64,000 nucleotides of DNA. It comes from Malania oleifera. Lineage: Eukaryota; Streptophyta; Magnoliopsida; Santalales; Ximeniaceae. The stretch spans positions 74,636,597 through 74,700,596 of the forward strand of contig NC_080419.1 in NCBI RefSeq assembly GCF_029873635.1, written 5' to 3'. The translations under genes and the position numbers were made by a program. Positions within the stretch are counted from its first letter, which is position 1. Every line of letters starts with the position of its first letter. Shown one piece after another: positions 25,442-34,434 of the stretch. Below the pieces are notes generated by a model, which was not told where the DNA came from, ran no database searches, and saw only the letters and a program-made list of their open reading frames with translations.

Positions 25442-25444
<3 letters not shown>
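6010..25444 (-). CDS. TMX2: TMX2-like thioredoxin-related transmembrane protein, 10 exons, intact
   Basis: Membrane-anchored thioredoxin-fold protein of the ER system. Exons in order: 25289-25444, 25089-25133, 22340-22396, 15367-15436, 14854-14895, 14649-14722, 7637-7707, 7350-7435, 7085-7194, 6010-6072. All junctions are GT-AG, phases agree, and the sum is 774 nt (257 residues plus TAA). Residues 18-44 and 53-67 are hydrophobic, and about 87-116 form further membrane segments. The thioredoxin domain runs from about 147 to 240: VEF at 149-151, Cys155-SST-Cys159 where a CxxC would be, FGIVDL strand (180-185), and the cis-proline loop QLP (205-207). The order matches animal TMX2, whose active site is SNDC and also lacks the first Cys. 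The start has a good context (A at -3, G at +4). Introns 2, 3 and 6 are swollen to 2.7, 6.9 and 6.9 kb, largely by transposons. The family is recognised from remembered motif order, not from a search. Confidence 0.9.
6073..7084 (-). other. TMX2 intron 9
   Basis: 1,012 bp between exons 9 and 10, donor GTATTG and acceptor GTGTGGCAG. It holds AT-rich, apparently unique sequence with no transposon hallmark or further exon. Confidence 0.7.
7708..8855 (-). other. TMX2 intron 6, 3' part
   Basis: AT-rich intron sequence left of the small TRIM. It has a short (GA)n tract near 7748-7764 and several short palindromic stretches such as AAAATCATATGATTTT near 7993. No reading frame of note and no complete mobile element is seen. 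Confidence 0.5.
8856..9204 (+). mobile_element. Miniature TRIM element (349 bp)
   Basis: Terminal-repeat retrotransposon in miniature with every LTR-element signal but no coding capacity. The 5' LTR is 8856-8977 and the 3' LTR 9132-9204 (73 bp); both begin TGTTAAAG and end TTCTAACA. The primer-binding site TGGTATCGGAGC (8978-8989) abuts the 5' LTR, and a purine tract (TGGGGGAG) precedes the 3' LTR. Flanks AATGT and AATGG look like a target-site duplication with one mismatch. The 5' LTR is longer because a 49-bp unit is tandemly duplicated (8882-8930 and 8931-8979). It lies in intron 6, antisense to TMX2. Confidence 0.85.
9205..10660 (+). mobile_element. Decayed copia-like remnant in intron 6
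   Basis: A purine-rich run followed by TGTTACTTTTG (about 9219) and a primer-site-like ATGGTATCCAAG near 9315 suggest the edge of an old LTR element. A degenerate gag follows at about 10140-10620: in pieces of several frames one reads [13 protein letters not shown] and a zinc-knuckle-like [15 protein letters not shown] near 10428-10470, as in copia gag proteins. No matching second LTR was found. The short frame at 9777-9983 is not recognised. Confidence 0.4.
10661..13333. other. TMX2 intron 6, central part without recognised genes
   Basis: Low-information intron sequence. A 71-codon acidic plus-strand frame at 11338-11553 (many Asp and Val) matches no family I know and is probably accidental. 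A 22-base poly-T run lies near 12481-12502, which could be the tail of an old retroposed sequence on the minus strand, but no body is recognisable. A GC-richer stretch at 12540-13320 has no long frame. Confidence 0.4.
13334..13951 (-). mobile_element. Second TRIM-like element in intron 6
   Basis: Two direct repeats of about 145-165 bp (about 13337-13504 and 13785-13951) share GGTGAGCACCAACTTGA, AGCTTAAGCTATTAG and a terminal TGAAATTTCCAACA. Read on the minus strand each begins TGTTGGAAATTTCACTTGTG, a typical LTR start. Next to the right-hand copy, GCTCTAATACAA (13774-13785) is a degenerate reverse-complement primer-binding site, and a purine run (GAGAGGAAGAT) precedes the left copy. The internal region is only about 280 bp and non-coding. 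Target-site duplications were not resolved, so edges are approximate. Confidence 0.65.
13952..14648 (-). other. TMX2 intron 6, 5' part
   Basis: AT-rich intron sequence between the second TRIM and the exon 6 donor (GTTGGT at 14643-14648). No feature is seen beyond short A runs. Confidence 0.55.
15437..15938 (-). other. TMX2 intron 3, 3' part
   Basis: About 500 bp between exon 4 and Copia-2. AT-rich with no reading frame supported. Its last five bases (15934-15938, TAGAT) are the left target-site duplication of Copia-2. Confidence 0.6.
15939..16158 (-). repeat. 3' LTR of Copia-2
   Basis: 220 bp. Read on the minus strand it begins TGTAGAATTC and ends CTGATTTCA; it matches 21991-22204. Confidence 0.94.
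16144..20990 (-). pseudogene. pol: Copia-2 pol (broken and interrupted)
   Basis: From right to left on the minus strand: protease ([12 protein letters not shown], about 20790-20820), GAG-pre-integrase ([12 protein letters not shown]; the second Cys of the usual CxxC reads as Val-Ile), and integrase start (MIHSDVWGL). Then comes a 1.3-kb insertion and integrase resumes at 18870 ([27 protein letters not shown]). Reverse transcriptase follows (YVDD at 17112-17123), then RNase H ([18 protein letters not shown]). Stops occur near 17425, in the SLYGLK motif near 17252, and at the ends of each frame. The DNG motif of integrase has become NND, a second disabling change. Confidence 0.92.
18872..20174 (+). 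mobile_element. LTR-like insertion in Copia-2 integrase
   Basis: Copia-1 and Copia-2 align across HSDVWG...NRT...KWFVTF only if 1,303 bp here are removed. GTGGG is duplicated at 18867-18871 and 20175-20179. The insert is non-coding, contains a TATA-like GACATATATAGGC near 19394, and ends ...GGCGTAAACA. This resembles a solo LTR of a large gypsy (Tat/Ogre-like) element. Its left edge reads AAAGTGCTC rather than the expected TG, so class assignment is inference. Confidence 0.65.
21000..21955 (-). pseudogene. gag: Copia-2 gag (broken)
   Basis: The minus-strand ATG at 21953-21955 lies just after the primer site. The frame reads [11 protein letters not shown]..., [10 protein letters not shown] and GKNF, then a stop, [16 protein letters not shown]. 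It is the counterpart of the Copia-1 capsid, with stops in the first 100 codons and near the end. The nucleocapsid part merges with the protease frame near 21068. Confidence 0.85.
21991..22204 (-). repeat. 5' LTR of Copia-2
   Basis: 214 bp, TG...CA on the minus strand, adjacent to the primer-binding site. It lacks a 6-bp AAATCT unit present in the other LTR. Confidence 0.94.
22397..23034 (-). other. TMX2 intron 2, 3' part
   Basis: AT-rich intron sequence between exon 3 (acceptor TTTGCAACAG) and the TIR element. Nothing else is recognised. Confidence 0.55.
23035..24496. mobile_element. hAT-like TIR element in intron 2
   Basis: The ends TCTGTTTAGTTGTG (left) and, reverse complemented, GCCTGTTTAGTGGTG (right) form a short terminal inverted repeat. 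Both are followed inward by similar AT-rich subterminal sequence (TTTTAGTTTTC...). The flanking octamers ATTTAGGG and ATTTAAAG match at six of eight positions, consistent with an aged 8-bp hAT duplication. The element has no transposase; its middle is a LINE fragment. Edges are uncertain by a base or two. Confidence 0.5.
23458..24275 (+). pseudogene. RTE-type LINE reverse-transcriptase fragment
   Basis: The conceptual translation across stops carries the plant RTE-like LINE pattern: [46 protein letters not shown], then [22 protein letters not shown] and [10 protein letters not shown]. The catalytic FADD has become FAND. Residues normally present between RPAML and EMRM are deleted. There are several stops. 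5' truncation and lack of an endonuclease domain are usual for such copies. It lies inside the TIR element, in TMX2 intron 2. Confidence 0.8.
24497..25088 (-). other. TMX2 intron 2, 5' part
   Basis: AT-rich intron DNA up to the exon 2 donor (GTACGG at 25083-25088). No feature is seen. Confidence 0.6.

Positions 25445-25509
<65 letters not shown>
25445..25509. repeat. (CT)n/(GA)n microsatellite abutting the TMX2 start
   Basis: About 65 bp of uninterrupted CT dinucleotides, read as GA on the transcribed strand. It ends immediately before the ATG at 25442-25444 and thus forms the last part of the 5' leader. GA-rich leaders are common in plant genes and can bind BPC/GAGA-type factors; that role is inference here. 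Confidence 0.95.
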
Positions 25510-25512
<3 letters not shown>

Positions 25513-25838
25513 TGCTCGCCTGCTTCGATCCGGCTCCGAAGGGGTCTTTAAGCTGCCATGAACGAGCTCAATGCTTCTCTCCGACTGCCCTGGGATGCAT
25601 ATTTCCCTGCTCAGCGTCCCTTCGAAACTCGGATGCGGAATGTAAACGGTCTGCAGGTCATTTTGATGGTTTTCACTTTTCTCCTGAACAGGGAACGAGT
25701 AGCGCTCAGTAATTAGTATTTTTTCCATAGGGTAAATTGTACTGCAACTCTAGGCTATGGCCATAGTTGTATACTCGTATTTGGGTTCCTTCATTTTTTT
25801 CAGGCCGATAAATTTTTTAAATTATTATACTAAAATTG
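25510..25838 (-). promoter_or_regulatory. Presumed 5' UTR and proximal promoter of TMX2
   Basis: This is the only non-repetitive DNA between the TMX2 start codon and the hAT-type element beginning at 25839. The first 200 bp are GC-richer than the surroundings. There is no strong TATA box in the expected place. Function is inferred from position only. Confidence 0.45.
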
Positions 25839-27236
25839 AAGGACTCAAATTTGAGTGGTAATGTCAAAATTTTGATCGAATTTTCAAATTTTGAGGGATC
25901 TCAAAAGGAAATTGAAAGAAATTTCAAGATTTCGATAAATTTTAAAAATTTTGACTTTTATTATGAAATGTTTTGGAAATCATGAGAAAAAAAAAATTGG
26001 AAGGGGGAATTTTAGTGTTGTTATGAGTGTTCCCTCTTTATTTTGTTTTTCTCGCATGATTGTGTAAGTTGTACAACTCGTAAGTGTAAAGTGGAAAAAA
26101 GAGATCTTACAAAGATGCTCTACAAATTCAAGCCAATAATTCCACAAATTCATCGAAGGGTTAAGACCCGCCACCATTATCAGTGAAAATATCTACACAA
26201 ATTTTTGTTATAAATTAGCTACATGCAACGGTAGGATACATACCTCTGGGACCTTGAGAAAAGCATTCTTCTCTCATCTTCCATCTTCAAACTTAAAAAT
26301 AAAAAATAAAAAATAAACCCTAGATTCGAGCTGTCTCCTGCCTCCACCTTCGAAGTTTGAACTCCGAAAAGTCCTAGGCTTCAGATCCCCTCCAGTGCTC
26401 TGACCCTTCGACCCTCTGACTTTAGCCTTCGACTACACCTCCACCTCTGTCATCGTTGCAGACTTGCAGCCAACAGCAAAAACTCTCATTGCTACAATCT
26501 TCCTCTCGGTTGAGGTTCTCGCAGAACTGCGAACAAGAAACGGGTCATATGACCTAGTCGAGAGACTCGAGACTCAAGTTCATTGTCCACCTCCACAAGC
26601 AGCAACCAACAACACGAAAAAAGAAAGAGTTGAACTAAAAGGCAAATTGTTGGTTTAAGTTTTAAATTTCATGTTTTAAGTTTAGCTTACTTATGTATTT
26701 TTTTTATTTACTCAAAATCTCCCTTATCCCCCAATATATTTACAAGATTGCCCTCCTCTCCCATTTACCCCCTTAATCCTACATTGCTACTTGCTAGTTG
26801 CTAGTAAACATAGTAAATAGTAAGTTTAATAACTAAATAAAATTAGAATAATTTCCTAGTTATTATCTTATTATAGTATAAATTAATAAATTGTTTCATT
26901 TATTTGAATATTTCAATTTCCAAAATTTATTACTTAATTGTAATTTTGTAAAAATTATCATTGATTTTGTAATTTTAATTTAATAATTTAATATTTCTCT
27001 TAGTTATTAATTTATATTTATTTAGCATCTAAATATTTTTCTTTTAAAATTATAGAGCAACATTCAAATAATTTTTTTTTTTTTACAAATTTAGAGTAAT
27101 TTAACACCAAATCATTATAGCCTTGTAATTAAATAAATTAAAGTAATTTAATACTTATTAGCTTAATATAGTTTAAATTATTTTATTTATTTGACTAATT
27201 TAATTTCCATAATTTATTAGTAATTTTGTACATTAT
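25839..27236 (+). other. 5' non-coding part of the hAT element
   Basis: Left terminal and subterminal sequence, then a GC-richer leader-like stretch (26310-26660) with no recognisable protein, then very AT-rich sequence. Parts of 26940-27130 resemble 37645-37795, on the other side of the nested insertion, suggesting a duplicated AT-rich intron. Confidence 0.45.
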
Positions 27237-28725
27237 TGTTAGCCTTGTTGGCTACACTATCATGGTTCATGTGTTTTAATAATATTAACATACTTGTTGT
27301 TTCTAGTGCATTCCATCTTTGCAGATCATGCTTAGTATAGGTTCAAGTGACAAATACAGAAGTACTGGATCGAATGCAAAGATTGGATTGAGTTGACGTT
27401 CAGAAAGAAAGATCAAAATGACACTCACTCAAAAGGACTCAAGCACCCAATGAAACTTAATGTTAAATTGTTTATTTGTAATGGGGTGTGTTTGAGGTAG
27501 CATAGTTTGTAACTTTTGCGATTTTATTTCTTGCATGATTTTTTAAGTAAGAGTTGAGCAATTGCATATGCATACTAGGACACATGAGTTTATAGGATTT
27601 CGTCTAAGTCACAAACTCATCATTCATGGTTTTCAAAGTCAAAACAAAGAGTTTGTCAAAAATTTCCTATACTCAAAATATGTTTTCAAAGGGATGAGTT
27701 TTTAACATTCTAATTTTAAGAACATCTTTATACTTAGTCACAGTTGTATCAAAACAACCTTTACGTCCTAAGTACTCAAGAAAGTTAAGTATATTTTTAT
27801 AAAGGACATACTAAGCATATAAGATATCAAAACGAGCCTTCAAATATGTTTTCATAAAATAATATATCTTATATTCATAGGAAACTCATTTGAACAAGTT
27901 TTAATTTTCATTAGACTTAATATATTTCATACACTTTTGTCCAAGAATGTTTTAAGTCATTAAAAGGCTTTTTGACAAAGAAAAATAGAGTTATCGTCAA
28001 CTAATGTAGTGTAGCCTTGAGTCTTGAACACCCTTTAATATTTGGGGCATAACTTTTGTTAGAACAGTTCAAAAAGGACGATCTTGGTGTGTCCCTGGAA
28101 AGCTATTTGATGAATTTTCTTATTCAGGGCACTCATCGACGAAAATAGGGGACTTGTTGACGAGTGACTAGTCGATACTAGTCAACGAGTAAAACCAGTA
28201 GCCAACGCGAGTTTCCTACCCAGGTGACTAGTCAATGAGTACAGGGGACTCGTCGACGAGTGGTATCATGCCCACCACCATAACGGCTAGTTTCTCATGG
28301 GAATTGCTCCCAACGGCTAGTTAACAGCTAGTAGGGGTTTGTGGCTATAAATACAAGTCCATAGACTTGTTTAGCATTGTTTTGATTATTATTACAAGTT
28401 CATAGTGAAAGATATCATTGAATACAAAACCTAGACACTTTGCATCCTTGTTTATTCATTCACAAGTGCTCAAGTTATCTCTTGCTCATTTATCTTGTTT
28501 GATTCAATCTTCTAGAGAGTTGTGTGAGGTTTGATTTGTATTCGCAACCAGCTCAATAAGGAGCATTCTCTTTGTAAATCATCTTCTTGGTGTAAAGGTT
28601 CTTTGTGAACCATTGTTGGTGAAGGTTATTTGTGAACCGAAGGCTCTTTGTGAGCGGGTAGGGATTTATTCCCAAGTGTAAGGTTGTGTACTCGAGACGT
28701 AAGGCTTGCTCCTCCGGTGAAGGAG

Positions 28726-30578
28726 TGTAACGACCCGAAGAATAATGATATTTAAATAATAAAGAGGGAGGAAAATAGAAACAATAACAGAAGGAGGCAG
28801 TTGACTTCGTCGGTGAGGGTTCTTCAGGATCTCGTCGACGAAGTTCCATCTCGTCGATGAGAAGATACCGAGAGAGGATTTTTAGAAGTCTAAAATTCGT
28901 TAACGAGGGTGTAGATTCATCAACGAACTTTTTATAGAACTCGTCAAGGAGGTGACGTGTCTCGTCAACAAATCTGGCTCTATAAATAGCCGAAAGTTGG
29001 ATTTTTACGTAGAAATTTATAGAAATTCTCTCATTTTCTCTCTCCTACTACCTCTCTCTCTTCGATTTCGACCCCATTAGTCGCCGAATCGACTATCTAA
29101 GGCCACCACGACGCTTCTGGGGAAGTTCTCTCCAAGTCTGTTAAAGCGGATTGTCGGTGGGACAAAGTTGGATTTCATCCCAAATTCAGGGTAAGGTCTT
29201 TTAAGCAAAATTTGGTTTAGTAGCAGCTGTAGGAAATGTAATAGACGTAGAAATAATGATGTTTTATTATGAAATTTATGGTTTTCAGGGTGTTGAGTGG
29301 AGAACCCTGCGGGTGTAGGACCCTTCATAGTAGGGATATTTTAATAGAAATCAGGTAAGGGAAATATGCTATGTTAGGTAGTTTTAGAATGATTTTCAAT
29401 ATGAAATATATATATTTTTACCAGATTATTATTCACAGCAAAACTTATACAGTTTAGTAATTATGAATAATATGTTTTAAATTACTGTGTGGCATGAAAA
29501 TATAGATATAGTACAGAAACACATTCTATAGTATTTTTCAGAGTTATGTTTTACATAATATACAGACAGTGGATATGTTTTATAGTAATTACAGAATACC
29601 ATGATTATACAGTTTACAGTACCATGACATACAATTTTACAGTTCATTTCAGAAATACAATTTATACAGATACTGTTTATCACAATGTCATGGTTAATAC
29701 AATTATTACAAAATCATGGTAAAACAGATAGTTATATATAGAGATGTATTATATAGTATCAGACCTTGATGGACCATTACAGATACAGTTTACAGAGCAC
29801 GGTACCATAGCTATATACAGTATAGAGTGCAACCACCTATTCAGATAATACGTGGTATGTAAGTCGATCGTATAGTGCCCACGAGTGGACAAACTCCCCA
29901 TTAGATATGAGTTGAGAAGGGCTGATCAAACTGACGGAGTATAGTGGTTTATTCTGGTCGGCCAGCTAGGATAGATCCCGCCTACGGGCTGCACATCCCT
30001 GTCATGAGGGGTTAAATCATGACACACAGTTATGCACAGGAGAAGTTTTCAATTATTATTATGTATATACAGATTTACAAAGACAGAAAATATACTTATG
30101 TACATTAGAAGTATTTGAGTAGAAACCTAAAAATATAGTTATGTTAAGCAACATGGAATGATGGTTATTATTTTATTTGTACTATATTTTCAGATTCAGT
30201 TATATGTGTTTATATAAAAACAAGTATTCTCAGTATTGTAACTCATTTGCCACACACTAGCAATAGGATATTTCGTCTTACTGAGCGTTGGCTCATCCCA
30301 TTACTTTAACATTTTTCAGGTGATCCAAGTAGGCGAGCAGATCAGGCTCGCAGATAGAGGGGCTTCAATACTGCCTTGTTAGTAAAGTGAGTATTTATGT
30401 ATAACCCTAGCCAATTGAGGGTATTTTGGGAAACAGTTATATATGTATATTTTGGGGACACATTTTAGCACTCTGGTATTGTATATTTTCTTGATGATGT
30501 TTATATAGATTCCATTTCTCGCTGCTTAGGTTGATGAATTGGTTTGATCTAATAGGAATCGAAGCATTATAAATTTTG

Positions 30579-30616
<38 letters not shown>

Positions 30617-30641
30617 CCTAGTTAAATAGAAGGTCATTACA
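28726..30641 (+). repeat. 5' LTR of Gypsy-1
   Basis: 1,916 bp. Reiterated CGTCGACGA-type words at about 28798-28975 lie directly before a TATA box (CTATAAATAG, about 28980). A (TA)n run near 30581-30612 is absent from the 3' copy. Confidence 0.94.
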
Positions 30642-30944
30642 ATTTGGTATCAGAGCCTAGGTTGCTAGGTTCTGTAGACTTTAGAGTGCATCAGAAGCAA
30701 TACTAGAGTATAAGAAAAGGATTTGAGGTTTATTCTATGTCTGGGTACAAGATTACAGCGGTGGTTTCTGTATTTTTCCTGAGGTGACGATTTCAGGAAA
30801 ACCATAGTAAACTATTGTCGAATCGTGTGTCTAGGTGACAGAATTGGATATTGAGTTAAGGTTAGGGAAGGTAGTTAATTTTGAATTGGTATAGGATAGG
30901 TCTGTATAGGAGATAAGGTGCTTAAGTGTGTTTCTTGCTTCAAG

Positions 30945-31965
30945 ATGAACCCACGAAGCAATGGTACGAATGCTAGGAAGGATAGGCTAGGACCTTCCTG
31001 CATAGGTGGAGGAGATACAGATGTTGTACTGTGTAGCGTCACTTAGCAAGTGATGGCTGAGATGGCCAAGAGCTCTGGGGAGCGTGGCTGTGTGATCGAA
31101 CAGTTTACGCTGATGAAGCCCCCATCCTTTGCTGGAGGAGATGACCCAATTGTAGCTGAGAATTGGGTCTAGGACATCGAAGAGATGTTGGCAGTACTTC
31201 CTTGTACGGATGAACAGAAGGTAGTATTTGCAGCATTTAAGTTGACAGGGGAGGCGAAGCGCTGGTGGAGATCAGCGTGATTGATTGAGGAGCAAAGGCC
31301 AGTTTCAGTACCAGTGATGTGGGACCGATTCAAGGAGCTGTTTTTCGAGCGATATTTCTCTACTATCGTTCGGAGTGCTAAAGTAGTAGATTTTATGCAT
31401 CTGGTACAGGGGCAGATGACCATTTCCCAGTATGCAACTCGGTTTATCAAGTTGTCACATTTTGCTCCACATTTGGCACCTGATGAAGAGAAAAAGGCAA
31501 GGAAGTTTGAAGAGGGATTGAGGTAGAACTTGTTTGAGCAGGTGATTGGCTTCAGAGCTCTTACAGACAGAACTGCAATCATTGAGTGTGGTATACAGAG
31601 AGGTATTGTGGCTCAGATTCAGAGGAAGAGGTCTGCTCCTCAAGACTTTCAGGATGGCTCTAGTAGGGGTCCATGGAGAGGAGGTCGTAATAGGGGAGGT
31701 CAGAAGCAGATGACAGGGCCTTGTGGGAATCAGGGTACACCAAATGTCCCGGTATGTCAGACGTGTGGGAGACATCATTTGGGGGAGTGCCTAGCAGGGA
31801 GAGGCGTATGCTACCATTGTGGGAGACCCGGCCATATGGCACGTGTATGCCCACGGCCGCAGGACCAGGTTCCAGCTCTCAGGCCCTATCATGGAGGACA
31901 TCAGGCAGCTCGGGGAGGATATAAGGCACCTTGTGGAGGCTAGTAGAGGAATGTAGCCCCAGCAT
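30945..31965 (+). pseudogene. gag: Gypsy-1 gag (broken)
   Basis: Starts at ATG 30945 (MNPRSNGTNARK). It carries the gypsy capsid pattern ([48 protein letters not shown]). The nucleocapsid knuckle CYHCGRPGHMARVC lies at 31809-31850. At least four in-frame stops (near 31044, 31169, 31278 and 31524) break it. Confidence 0.9.
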
Positions 31966-32593
31966 GAGTTTACGCTCTGATGCCGGTGATGCTAAGACTG
32001 CTACGGATGTGGTGACAGGTACTTTTACTATTTTACCACAATCCGTTATTGTTTTATTTGATTCAGGTGCTACTCATTCCTTTGTCTATGCATCGTATGT
32101 TAAATAATATGGAAGTGAGATTCAATTATTAGATACGAAGTTGTTGGTAGCTACACCATCAGGGTCAGTGATACAGTGTTAGAGAGTACTCATAGGTTAT
32201 CCAATAAAAATTCAGGGGAGAGTGCTTCTAGTAGACCTGATTGTATTTGATATATGTGGGTTTGATGTAATACTGGGTATGGATTGGTTGGCAACTAATT
32301 ATGCCAGTATTGATTTTCATTAGAAAGAAGTAGTTTTTTAGACCCCTCGGTTAGCAAGAATTCAAGTTTGTTGGTTCGCGTGTACATACTCCGTTGCAAA
32401 TAGTATCAACTGTATAGTAAGCAGATTACTCCATGATAGAAGTCAAGGGTTTGTGGCTTTTGTAAAGGAAGCGTCATAGAATGAATTGAAGCTTGATAGT
32501 ACCCTGGTCGTACGATAATTTCCAAATGTTTTTCAAGAGGAGCTACCAGGGTTGCCTCCCAAACGCGAGGTGGACTTTCCTATAGATTTGCTG
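31966..32593 (+). pseudogene. pol: Gypsy-1 protease and start of pol
   Basis: Aspartic protease with an intact DSGATHSF motif (near 32060) and the flap-side FDVILGMDWL, then the linker to reverse transcriptase (LPGLPPKREVDFPIDL). It stops abruptly at 32593, where a reverse-orientation LTR fragment begins. Four or more in-frame stops. Confidence 0.88.
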
Positions 32594-34434
32594 TGATGAC
32601 CTGCTTAATTTTCACATTTTTTTTATTACAAAATCACAACCATCAACTCAGTAGATCATAATCCACCTAGACCCATGGGTACCAGGGATACATCAGAACA
32701 CATAACGGAAGCCTAAGTAGTAGGAAAGATACAATCACAATATTATAAATACAAAAACATCCATCACATTACCATAAATACCAGAGTCACTATATCTACT
32801 GTATTTCAGTATATACATCCCAAAAACAAGATCTAGGGACATTTCCCACAAAATCCAACTGTCTCTACTAAAACTTACCCTTCAAAGAGGACAGACAAAC
32901 AACACTAGATTAGCGGGGCTTTTCCCGCTCTCCTATCTGGGACTCTTGAAAAGTTTATAAAATTTTGGGGTAAGACACCTCTCAATAAGGGAAATAAACT
33001 AATACTAGTGTGTGGCAACATGAGTATTCCGTGTTGTACATATACCATACAAAACCTATTCAATAAGCTGTTATATTGAATCTACGAAAACATATATATC
33101 ATCAAAACATGGCAGAACATACTGCATTTTCATAAACATATATCATCTCATATAATAATAATACAAAAACATTCCTGGTAGGTTAGTTGGTTGTTGTCAT
33201 TTATTACCCCCACATGACTGGGTTGTGTGGCCCGAAGACGAGACCTGACAATGGTTGACCGACAACTGCCAAGTCAAAAGTACAATCTATAAGTCTGATG
33301 GGTTTGCCGGACCTGGTCCGTACACCAGGGGCACTCACACACTTCTTAAAAACCACATCGACCATCCAATCTCACACCACTCCGTACAGTGATATTAACA
33401 CAAATATCATGATCATGAAGACCATGGACACATAGCAACGGTATCATGCAAGTACTAGCCTAGACCAAGCCAACTAGGTTCTGATATCATATAACATATA
33501 CTGAAACTGTGACACATGGATATTTCATATCATTAATTATCAAATCAATCATATCATTTTGCATATATACGTATATCATGACAATCATCAACCCGTACAT
33601 CGGTATTACACATTTTACCATAACTTGGCCCGTACGCCTGCAAATCATATCATAGTACAGCTCGTACGTTGGCAAATCACATCCATAGCTCAGCCCGTAC
33701 ACTGAAAAATCATATACATAGCTCAGCCCATACGTTGGCAAATCACATCCATAACACAGCTCGTACGCCGACAAAATATATAAAAATCTCGGCCCGTATG
33801 CTGGTTTTCCATTATGAAAATCCGTATCATTAATACATTCCTAGAAAACAGTATTTCATAACAAGTATTTCATAACAATTTATACTCATGCCACCCTAAC
33901 AGGTTTTCCACATATTTAACATACCATCATTTTAACAATATTTTCCCAAATGTAAATCATATATAAATATATTTATTTTCTTGAAATCAAATGTTATAAC
34001 AATATACATATTTTTCATAAAATACTAACTTAGTTTATACCCTTACCTGATTCTTGAAAAGCCCATAAGCAAATCTGTTCCACACTTGCAGGGTTCCCAA
34101 CTCAACACCCTGGAAACAGCATTCCCCAGAACTAAAGTTCAGTATTTCTATGCGTATAACACTTCCTACAACTTTCAAATAACCAAATACTGAGTAGAAA
34201 GCCGTACCCTGGATTTCGGGATGGTTTCCAACTTAGCCCCACCGACGATCCGCTCCGGCAGACTTGCAAAGAACTTTCACATGAGCGTTGTGGTGGCCTC
34301 ATATCATCGAATCGGCTAAAATTTGGCTCAAAATCTTAGTAAGAAGGAGGAGAAACCATATGAGGAGAGAGAGAGAGAGAGAGAGATTTGGCGTAGGAAA
34401 ATGACTGAAAATTCTCGTTTAACCCTATTTATAC
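32594..34434 (-). mobile_element. Truncated reverse-orientation gypsy LTR inside Gypsy-1
   Basis: Read on the minus strand this matches the layout of the Gypsy-2 LTR: GTTGCCACACACTAG, GAGAGGTGTCTTACCCC and an end in TTAAGCAGGTCATCA. It lacks the LTR start and breaks exactly at a TATA-like TATAAATAGGG (34427-34434). No target duplication is visible. It contains CCGTACG-type tandem repeats (33590-33815) and a (GA)n run (34361-34386). Confidence 0.75.
33590..33815 (-). repeat. CCGTACG-type minisatellite within an LTR
   Basis: Six to seven imperfect units of about 35-45 bp, each with a (C)CGTACG-like core followed by GGCAAATCA and CATAGCTCAG. Spacing and sequence vary. Confidence 0.75.

Noticed and set aside
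25404-25728. Opposing 102- and 105-codon frames over the (CT)n tract
   Set aside because: They are translations of the microsatellite and adjacent leader (Ser-Leu or Arg-Glu repeats). The real coding start is the TMX2 ATG on the minus strand.
28553-28849. 98-codon minus-strand frame
   Set aside because: Spans the junction between solo LTR S1 and the Gypsy-1 LTR and has no protein features.
33590-33815. CRISPR-like spaced repeats
   Set aside because: Units and spacers both vary and are shared with each other, they lie in an LTR of a plant nuclear retroelement, and no cas-like gene is present.
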